Under the pieces are notes generated by a model, which did not search any database, was not told the origin of the DNA, and saw only the letters and a program-made list of their open reading frames with translations. 64,000 nucleotides of DNA from Rhodovastum atsumiense. GTDB lineage: Bacteria > Pseudomonadota > Alphaproteobacteria > Acetobacterales > Acetobacteraceae. The position numbers and the translations under genes were made by a program. Location: NCBI RefSeq assembly GCF_937425535.1, contig NZ_OW485601.1, positions 46,001 through 110,000 of the forward strand, read 5' to 3'. Positions 55,842 to 64,000 of this stretch are shown here, piece after piece (positions within the stretch are counted from its first letter, which is position 1; each line of letters opens with the position of its first letter).

Positions 55842-56026
55842 TGTCGCAATCCTGGTGGGACGTGGCCGGGCTGACGGTGATCGGCCTGGGATGCCTGGGC
55901 CTGATCCTGCGCCGGTTGCGGTTGATCTTCCTGACCTCGCGCGCCAATGGCTGCGCCCGCGGTTGCGGCTGCGCGAAAGCCTGCGGCACCGCCAGAACCA
56001 TGCCGGGTCGGCCCGACCAGGCCTGA
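55838..56026 (+). CDS. Small Cys-rich membrane protein linked to FeoB
   Basis: 62 residues. The ATG at 55838 overlaps the feoB TGA (ATGA); a second ATG follows at 55841. One transmembrane helix (VAGLTVIGLGCLGLIL) is followed by a basic stretch and a cysteine cluster, NGCARGCGCAKACG, in the pattern of FeoB-associated Cys-rich proteins (FeoC substitutes). It may bind iron or an iron-sulfur cluster beside FeoB. It was found by hand because the frame is short. Confidence 0.75.
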   Translation: MMSQSWWDVAGLTVIGLGCLGLILRRLRLIFLTSRANGCARGCGCAKACGTARTMPGRPDQA

Positions 56027-56080
56027 CGCCCCGGTGGTGCCAGGACGCCTGGCAAGCACGTCCCTTGGAAAGTCTGCAGC

Positions 56081-56956
56081 GTGAAACAGGAGAAACTGAT
56101 CAGTGTGACAATGCTCGCGGTGGCTACGCTGGTGGTGATCGGCGTCGGGACCCAGGGCTTCGGCTGGTTCCGGCGTGCGACGGACCCATCGGCACAGGGA
56201 ACCGCCTCCGATCTGCTGGGCGGCGGTCTGGGCCTCGAGGGGCTGCGGCGCGCCGTGCCGGTTGCCGCGGTCAACGCCACGCCCCCGGTCATGGCGGCGG
56301 CAGTTCCCGTTCCGGTGGCCCTGCCGCTTGATCCGGACGTCACGCCATCGTCCCAGGTCGCGCCCAACTACCTTCCCGCCACGGTGCAACTGTTCGAAGT
56401 GCACTGGCAGGGACTGGATGGGCGCGAGCTGACCGCCGAGCTGCGCCGGAAGCTGCGTTACCCCCAGGGACTGGAGGGAATCCTGGTGGGTGAAGTGACG
56501 CTCACGGCGGCACGGGCCGGCCTGCTCGGGGGCGATGTCATCATCGCCGTCGCCGGCCAGCCGGTCACCACGCTCGCCGGCTTCCAGGACGCGACCCGTG
56601 CCATTGCCAACCTGAAGCAGACGACAGTGACGTTCCTCCGCAAGACCCGGTCGACAGAGCCGGCGAGCAACCGCTTCACGATGGTCCGGCAGACGCTGAT
56701 GATCGTCGGCGACCGGGAGCTGGGATTCGCCCAGGCGGAAGGGGCCCCGATGATCAAGGCCGGGGATCCCAGGCCCCATGCCAGCCGCGGCCCCTGCACC
56801 CAGTGCCACAACATCGGCACCGGCTTCGAACTGCGCCCCGACCCCGACCTGATCACCTTGCCGCCGCCGCCGATCTCCTCGCGTCTCGCTGCCGGCAGCA
56901 ATCGCCCCCACGAGGATCGCGGCCCCTGCGAGGCCTGCCACGTGATCACCCGGTGA
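56081..56956 (+). CDS. mamP: MamP: magnetosome c-type cytochrome (PDZ + two magnetochromes)
   Basis: 291 residues with a GTG start at 56081. An N-terminal membrane anchor (VTMLAVATLVVIGVG) and a linker precede a PDZ domain (about 128-200). Two magnetochrome haem motifs CTQCH (239-243) and CEACH (283-287) are each preceded by the typical proline/histidine leader (DPRPHASRGP, SNRPHEDRGP). MamP is an iron oxidase that sets the Fe(II)/Fe(III) ratio for magnetite. It begins the second half of the split mamAB operon, directly after feoB and the Cys-rich gene. Confidence 0.95.
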   Translation: MKQEKLISVTMLAVATLVVIGVGTQGFGWFRRATDPSAQGTASDLLGGGLGLEGLRRAVPVAAVNATPPVMAAAVPVPVALPLDPDVTPSSQVAPNYLPATVQLFEVHWQGLDGRELTAELRRKLRYPQGLEGILVGEVTLTAARAGLLGGDVIIAVAGQPVTTLAGFQDATRAIANLKQTTVTFLRKTRSTEPASNRFTMVRQTLMIVGDRELGFAQAEGAPMIKAGDPRPHASRGPCTQCHNIGTGFELRPDPDLITLPPPPISSRLAAGSNRPHEDRGPCEACHVITR

Positions 56957-56982
56957 CGACGCCCGCCCAGACGAGGGAGCCC

Positions 56983-57633
56983 ATGAGCCCAAAGATACCA
57001 TTTCCCGATGCCGTCGGTCTTTATTGGGACTACTCCTCGACGCTGGTGAGCCGGTGGACCAACCACCTGATCGCCGGATTCCAGTCGGCCTTCTCCATCG
57101 ATGACGACACCCGCTTTGCCTATTACCGCCAACGGGGCATCGAGCACGCCAGGGAAGGCAGGTTCGCCCGTGCCTTGCCGCTGCTGGACGTCGTGGCCGG
57201 GATCCAGCCCGAAGATGCGACCATCATGTTGTACCGCGGCCTGTGCCTGCTGCGCCTCGGCAGCAAGGAGGCGGGAATGGCGTTGCTGGAAGAGGCCCGG
57301 ACACGGGCAGGCAGCGATCCCGCCATCGCCAAGATCCTCGGCATTGCCTATGCGCAGATCGAGGAGCACGAGCGCGCTTTGCCGCTGCTGGCGTTGGCTG
57401 CGGAAGTTTTCCCCGACAATTTCAGCGTGCAGTTTCGCCTGGGATCGACCCTGGACAAGCTCGGCCGGTACGCCGAGGCAATCCCCGGCTTCGAGCGCGC
57501 CCTGCAGTTGCGGCCCTATGCGGTGAAGGTGATGCGCCGCCTCGCCTATGCCCATGAGCAGCTCGGAGAACGGGAAAAGGCCATGAGCTATTTCAGTCAG
57601 GCCGACCGGCTTGATGACACCAGGACCGATTGA
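56983..57633 (+). CDS. mamA: MamA: TPR scaffold protein of the magnetosome surface
   Basis: 216 residues from ATG 56983, with GAGGGAG upstream. About five tetratricopeptide repeats are visible, for example ARALPLLDVVAGIQPED, ERALPLLALAAEVFPDN and AEAIPGFERALQLRPYA. Length matches MamA (217 in Magnetospirillum). MamA self-assembles on the outside of magnetosomes and helps activate them. It follows mamP in the standard order. Confidence 0.93.
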   Translation: MSPKIPFPDAVGLYWDYSSTLVSRWTNHLIAGFQSAFSIDDDTRFAYYRQRGIEHAREGRFARALPLLDVVAGIQPEDATIMLYRGLCLLRLGSKEAGMALLEEARTRAGSDPAIAKILGIAYAQIEEHERALPLLALAAEVFPDNFSVQFRLGSTLDKLGRYAEAIPGFERALQLRPYAVKVMRRLAYAHEQLGEREKAMSYFSQADRLDDTRTD

Positions 57634-57677
57634 GAGGCCGCCGTCCCGGCATGCCCGACGCATCTGGAACCTGAACC

Positions 57678-58538
57678 ATGGCAAAACCTCCCCCGGACCC
57701 ATCGAACGACGACACGTTCGGGATCCAGTTGCATCGCCTCCAGCGTTCCGAGCGGCTGCTGTCCGAACTCTATCGCCCCCCCGCCAAGCGGCCGCAGCGC
57801 CCGGTCCGTTGGGTGCGGACGCTGCTGGTCATCTCGCTGATCACCGTCTCCGTCGCGGTGAGCGTCGTGTATTACATGATCAATTCCTTCATCACCCTGC
57901 GGGAGGAAACGCTCTCCCGCTCGGCCAATCTCGATGCGGCCCTGCAGCGGCGCAGCAACCTGCTCGCCAATCTGGTCAAGCTCACGCTCAATCATGCGGC
58001 GCTGGAGCATGCGGTTTTCTCGCACACCGCCGAGATGCGCACGGAACTCGCCAGGAACGGCCAGTTGCCCGAAGCCATCGTCGAAGCGCTCATCCGCGAA
58101 GGCAGCAAATCGACCGCCGTGCCGACAGCCCCTTCCCCCGGCTCTGACAAGCCCGATGATCCGGGTCATGCCAACTGGCCGGACATCCTGAAAACCCTTT
58201 CCGGGGACAAGGGGCTCGAAGGGATGATGGGCCGCCTGCTGGCGATGGCCGAGCAATATCCCAACATCCAGTCTTCGGAAACCTACAAGCAGCTCATGAC
58301 CGCGCTGGTGGAGATGGAGGACCGGATCACCGAACGCCGGATCGAATTCAATAGCGCGCTCCGCCAGTACAACACGGCAGTGACGTCGTTTCCCTGGCGC
58401 TACCTGGCCATGGCGGGCAATTTCCGGCGGATCGAGTACAACCAAGCGACAGCATCCGCGATGACCGCAACGGAGATCACACCCGAGCTGTTCCAGCAAC
58501 TGGTCCCGCTGGTACGCACCATGGGGGATCGCAAATGA
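57678..58538 (+). CDS. mamQ: MamQ: LemA-like magnetosome membrane protein
   Basis: 286 residues. An N-terminal cytoplasmic tail and one transmembrane helix (LLVISLITVSVAVSVVYYM) are followed by a LemA-like helical domain with ALQRRSNLLANLVKLT, the MTALVEMEDRITERRIEFN segment and SALRQYNTAVTSFPW. MamQ is one of the few proteins essential for vesicle formation. Its stop overlaps the start of mamR. Confidence 0.94.
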   Translation: MAKPPPDPSNDDTFGIQLHRLQRSERLLSELYRPPAKRPQRPVRWVRTLLVISLITVSVAVSVVYYMINSFITLREETLSRSANLDAALQRRSNLLANLVKLTLNHAALEHAVFSHTAEMRTELARNGQLPEAIVEALIREGSKSTAVPTAPSPGSDKPDDPGHANWPDILKTLSGDKGLEGMMGRLLAMAEQYPNIQSSETYKQLMTALVEMEDRITERRIEFNSALRQYNTAVTSFPWRYLAMAGNFRRIEYNQATASAMTATEITPELFQQLVPLVRTMGDRK

Positions 58539-58828
58539 TCTGGACAGTCGTTTTACGCAGCGGAGCGGTTGCACCCATGATCTGGACAGCGGTGTTGCGC
58601 GGCGGCGCGGTCGCATCCCTCGCGCTGGCGGTCTTCGAACTTTACGACCAGTTCTATCGCGAGATCCGTCCGAACCGGATCTATTCCGTGGATGAAGCCG
58701 CCCGGCTGCTGCGCCTGGAGCGAAGATCCCTGGTTCGGCTGATCCGGCAAGGGACGATCCCCGGCATGAAGGTCAGCGGCCATTACCGTGTCCTGGGACA
58801 AAGCCTGTTGGATTTCCTCAAGCGATGA
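58535..58828 (+). CDS. mamR: MamR: excisionase-like magnetosome protein with duplicated N-terminus
   Basis: 97 residues from ATG 58535 (overlapping the mamQ stop), or 83 from ATG 58577. The first 14 residues (MIWTVVLRSGAVAP) are repeated as the next 14 (MIWTAVLRGGAVAS), and MamR in other strains begins with just one such motif. The rest is a hydrophobic helix and an excisionase/MerR-like DNA-binding fold (IYSVDEAARLLRLERRSLVR). MamR controls crystal number and size in model strains. Its stop overlaps mamB by four bases. Confidence 0.9.
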   Translation: MIWTVVLRSGAVAPMIWTAVLRGGAVASLALAVFELYDQFYREIRPNRIYSVDEAARLLRLERRSLVRLIRQGTIPGMKVSGHYRVLGQSLLDFLKR

Positions 58829-59745
58829 CAAGCAACCAGTGCAGGGCCTGTGGGGATCGCGTGGTCTGGTGGGGCATGTCCGCGAACGCCACATTGATGG
58901 TGTTCAAGGGCGTGCTGGGCCTGGTCAGCGGCAGTGCCGCGCTGGTCGCCGACGCGATGCATTCCGCGGCCGACGTGGTCGCCGATTGGGTGACCCTGGC
59001 CAGCGTCTGGGTCTCGAAGCGGCAGCCCGGGGAGAACTATCCGTACGGCCTTGGCAACATCCAGTTCATTTCATCGGCCGTGGTGGGCCTGATCCTGTTC
59101 GTCGGCTCGGTGGCATGGATCTACGAATCCTTCGGCAAGATCGTCAGCGGCACGCAGGAGGCGCCGTCACTGCTGGCAGTGGTGGGCGCGCTGGTATCGA
59201 TCGTGACCAACGAGATCATGTATCGTTACGAGGCCTGTGCCGGCCGCAAGAACAACAGCCCGGCCCTGATCGCGGTGGCCTGGGACAATCGTTCCGATGC
59301 CATCTCCTCGGTCGGCGTGCTGATCGGCATTGTCGTCGCGATCCTTGGCTTCCCTATTGCAGATGCCGTCGCCGCGATCTTCGTCGCCCTGATGGTCGCC
59401 AAGATCGGGCTCGACCTGAACGTCTCGGCCGTCAGGGGGCTGATGGACTCCTCGCTGGACCCCCAGACGCTGCGGACGGTTCATCGCCTGACCGCGGCGA
59501 CACCGCATGTGCAGGGCATCCGCTTCATCCGGGGTCGCAACATCGGCCAGGACATCCATCTTGAAATCAATGTCTACCTCGATGCCGAGTGCAGGGTCTT
59601 CGAGTCGGATTTCATTTGTTCGGCCATTCGCGACAAGGTTTTCGCGACTGTCGAGCATGTGCGGGAGGTGCGCGTCGGCGTGACGCCTGCACCGGTACGC
59701 CGGACGACCAGGATCGCGAAGGCCCTGCCGGGGAGCGTGCCATGA
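58825..59745 (+). CDS. mamB: MamB: magnetosome cation diffusion facilitator
   Basis: 306 residues. Starts with the typical CRACGDRVVWWGM (CxxC), then CDF helices with metal sites DAMHSAADVV (helix 2) and AWDNRSDAISS (helix 5), and the loop YPYGLGNIQFISS. A cytoplasmic domain of about 100 residues follows. MamB is both an iron transporter and a seed for vesicle formation, and works with MamM. Sequence and order (Q-R-B-S-T) are as in Magnetospirillum. ATGA overlaps couple it to mamR and mamS. Confidence 0.96.
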   Translation: MTSNQCRACGDRVVWWGMSANATLMVFKGVLGLVSGSAALVADAMHSAADVVADWVTLASVWVSKRQPGENYPYGLGNIQFISSAVVGLILFVGSVAWIYESFGKIVSGTQEAPSLLAVVGALVSIVTNEIMYRYEACAGRKNNSPALIAVAWDNRSDAISSVGVLIGIVVAILGFPIADAVAAIFVALMVAKIGLDLNVSAVRGLMDSSLDPQTLRTVHRLTAATPHVQGIRFIRGRNIGQDIHLEINVYLDAECRVFESDFICSAIRDKVFATVEHVREVRVGVTPAPVRRTTRIAKALPGSVP

Positions 59746-60326
59746 AGGCCGAGAAACTGGTTCTCCTGGTCGGGGCCGCCCTGGGCATCGCCGTGCTGCT
59801 GGCGGCGGTGATCGTCAGCGACGACGTGCTGGACGACGACCCGGACTTCGATCCCTCCGGCCGGCTGATCGCCGAGGCGGTCGGGGCCGGAGCCGGGGTC
59901 GGCACGCCTGGCCTCAATGCGCCCCAGTTGCCCGCCGAGGCGGCCGCCGGCGCGCAGATGCAGACGGTGGCCATGCAGGGCCTGGTGCCGTTCTCCACGG
60001 CCCGCACGGAGCGCTTTTCCGGGCGCGTGGTCGAGGTCAACACGCTGGGGAGCGATATCGGCTGGGGACAGGTCCATGTGCAGATCGTCGACGAGGCCCG
60101 GCGCGACACGTCCCTGGTGTCGCTGGCGCCGACCTGGTTCCTGCTGCACCTTGGCTGCACCGTGGCGCCCAATGACCGCATCTCGGGCCTGGCGTTCCGC
60201 TTCGATGCGGTCGGCCCCGATGTTCCGATCTACGCGCGCAGCGTCAGCGTGAACGGGCGTCCCTGCCAACTGCGTTCGGATGAAGGGATTGCCTTGTGGT
60301 CCAATCGGCTTGGACAGCCTCGGTGA
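59742..60326 (+). CDS. mamS: MamS: magnetosome biomineralisation protein
   Basis: 194 residues from ATG 59742 (overlap with mamB). One N-terminal anchor helix (LVLLVGAALGIAVLLAAVIV) is followed by an extracytoplasmic beta-rich domain with FSGRVVEVNTLGSDIGWGQ and a C-terminal NGRPCQLRSDEG. MamS affects crystal size in model strains; its fold resembles an inactive sortase or NTF-like beta domain. It is couched between mamB and mamT. Confidence 0.88.
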   Translation: MKAEKLVLLVGAALGIAVLLAAVIVSDDVLDDDPDFDPSGRLIAEAVGAGAGVGTPGLNAPQLPAEAAAGAQMQTVAMQGLVPFSTARTERFSGRVVEVNTLGSDIGWGQVHVQIVDEARRDTSLVSLAPTWFLLHLGCTVAPNDRISGLAFRFDAVGPDVPIYARSVSVNGRPCQLRSDEGIALWSNRLGQPR

Positions 60327-60916
60327 TCCCAAGGGAAGGAGTTGGCTGGCTTCGGCTGACGGGCTCGGCTTTCGGCAAGGCAGTCCAGCAGCACTGGCAA
60401 CGACACCAAGGCTGGCTGACGGTTTCGCTCGTTACCGGGCTGATGATCGTGATGGTGGGGCTGTTTTTCTTCACGTTCGGCCGAGCGATCTTCAGCCCGC
60501 CCCGGGACGAGTCATTGCGGGTCATCAGCGGTGGATACCTCGGTACCCTGCCCCACCCGGTCGACCCCGCGCTGTTCGACCCGGTCCTGCGCCTGTTCCA
60601 TCAGGACGCCGATTACAAGCTGATGAGGATTCGTCGCATCCCACCGGTCCAGGCAGGATCCGGAATGCCGCATCCCTATGTTGGCCCCTGCACCAACTGT
60701 CATCTTTATGTCGGAGGGCCAGGTCCGGGATCGCAATACAAGACACCGGTCGGTGCGATCATTGAAGAACTGTCACGGCTGCACAAACTGGGCCCGCCGA
60801 TCTGGCCCGATGCCCGGATGCCTCATCCGCCAGCCGGTCGCTGCATCAAGTGCCACGACATCGTCGTGAAACAACCCATCGATCCGAACGTGAGCCATTT
60901 CATCTGGCAATACTGA
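60323..60916 (+). CDS. mamT: MamT: magnetosome cytochrome with two magnetochromes
   Basis: 197 residues from the GTG at 60323, which overlaps the mamS TGA; an in-frame GTG at 60296 would add nine residues. An N-terminal anchor (LVTGLMIVMVGLFFFTF) is followed by two haem sites CTNCH (123-127) and CIKCH (174-178), each preceded by MPHP-type leaders. MamT joins MamE and MamP in the redox chain that tunes Fe(II)/Fe(III). It is the last magnetosome gene, 62 bp from the tRNA. Confidence 0.93.
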   Translation: MIPREGVGWLRLTGSAFGKAVQQHWQRHQGWLTVSLVTGLMIVMVGLFFFTFGRAIFSPPRDESLRVISGGYLGTLPHPVDPALFDPVLRLFHQDADYKLMRIRRIPPVQAGSGMPHPYVGPCTNCHLYVGGPGPGSQYKTPVGAIIEELSRLHKLGPPIWPDARMPHPPAGRCIKCHDIVVKQPIDPNVSHFIWQY

Positions 60917-60936
60917 CAGGGATGGGCGCAAACGCG

Positions 60937-60970
60937 AACCGCCGCCGACGCGTGTGCGTTGGCGGCGGTT
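60937..60970. terminator. Long hairpin between mamT and the initiator tRNA
   Basis: The stem AACCGCCGCCGACGC pairs with GCGTTGGCGGCGGTT (60937-60951 with 60956-60970; one G.T pair) around a 4-nt loop. It lies at the end of the plus-strand magnetosome block and of the minus-strand rRNA-tRNA operon, so it can end both transcripts. Confidence 0.7.
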
Positions 60971-60977
60971 GGAGTGG

Positions 60978-61054
<77 letters not shown>

Positions 61055-61118
61055 GTGAAGCTGTCGACTGAGGGGTGTATGGGTATTGTTGGTGTGGTGG
61101 GGTCAGGGTGGGTTTGAA

Positions 61119-61236
61119 GACCTGGCGGCGACCTACTCTCCCGCGTCTTAGGACGCAGTACCATGGGCGCTGGGGTATTTCACGGCCGAGTTCGGGATGG
61201 GATCGGGTGGGGGGACCCCGCCAGAGCCACCAGGTC
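61119..61236 (-). rRNA. rrf: 5S ribosomal RNA
   Basis: 118 nt. On the minus strand it begins GACCTGGTGGCTCTGGCGGG, contains CCGAACTCGGCCGTGAAA, and ends with the complementary CGCCGCCAGGTC, as in alphaproteobacterial 5S. Ends are estimated to within a few bases. Confidence 0.94.
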
Positions 61237-61369
61237 GTCAAACCCACCCTGATTGTGTGTGTCAGGGTGTGGGGGCAGGTTCTGGTGTTTGCGTCGGTGT
61301 GTGTGCGTGGTGAGGCCTGAGTGGCGGTTGGTGTGGATGACTGCTGTGCGTGATGGGGGAGATGATCGA

Positions 61370-64000
<2,631 letters not shown>

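Overview
The window is high-GC DNA from an alphaproteobacterium. Both the protein families and the rRNA arrangement (23S, then 5S, then initiator tRNA, all on the minus strand) fit the family Acetobacteraceae. The central discovery is a nearly complete magnetosome gene cluster (MGC) at about 37.06-60.92 kb, next to the rRNA operon. From memory, a transcriptionally silent MGC has been reported in the phototrophic acetobacterium Rhodovastum atsumiense. This window matches that description, but I could not verify the identity here.

Region 1 (0-12.5 kb): a long minus-strand operon with overlapping genes. It holds a polyamine-type ABC importer (binding protein, ATPase, two permeases), three flavin or iron-sulfur subunits resembling opine oxidase or hydrogen cyanide synthase complexes, a further flavoprotein, RidA, an M20 peptidase and a second, oligopeptide-type binding protein. 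A divergent LysR regulator sits upstream. It looks like a catabolic pathway that oxidises an imported amine, opine or D-amino-acid-like compound to an imine. Region 2 (12.5-20.3 kb): ordinary chromosomal genes: Na/Pi symporter, peptidoglycan-binding protein, NTF2-like protein, nitrilase-family amidohydrolase, GNAT, NMT1-like binding protein, ABC-F ATPase and a small lipoprotein.

Region 3 (20.3-36.7 kb): accessory genes. A GH16-like protein sits beside an AT-rich gap. Two membrane-anchored Hsp70-like ATPases are each adjacent to a membrane protein whose C-terminal end resembles GrpE. Between them lie a chemoreceptor and an orphan TRAP binding protein. AraC and NmrA-type genes follow, then a kinase / PP2C / von Willebrand A triad resembling TerY-P systems.

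Region 4 (37.06-60.92 kb): the MGC, arranged as two divergent blocks. The minus-strand block reads mms6-like, mamF/mmsF-like, mamH, mamI, mamE, mamJ-like, mamK, mamL, mamM, mamO, second mamH. The plus-strand block reads mms6, mmsF, feoA, feoB, a Cys-rich peptide, mamP, mamA, mamQ, mamR, mamB, mamS, mamT. Together they encode membrane invagination and protein sorting (I, L, Q, B, E, A), iron transport (B, M, H, FeoAB), redox control by magnetochrome haem proteins (E, P, T), crystal shaping (Mms6, MmsF, S, R) and chain assembly (K, J). mamN is missing. A 2.23-kb IS701-like element with clear terminal inverted repeats and a target duplication has landed in the AT-rich intergenic region between the two divergent blocks, where their promoters should lie.

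Region 5 (60.9-64 kb): initiator tRNA-Met, 5S rRNA and most of 23S rRNA on the minus strand, with the 23S gene running off the window.
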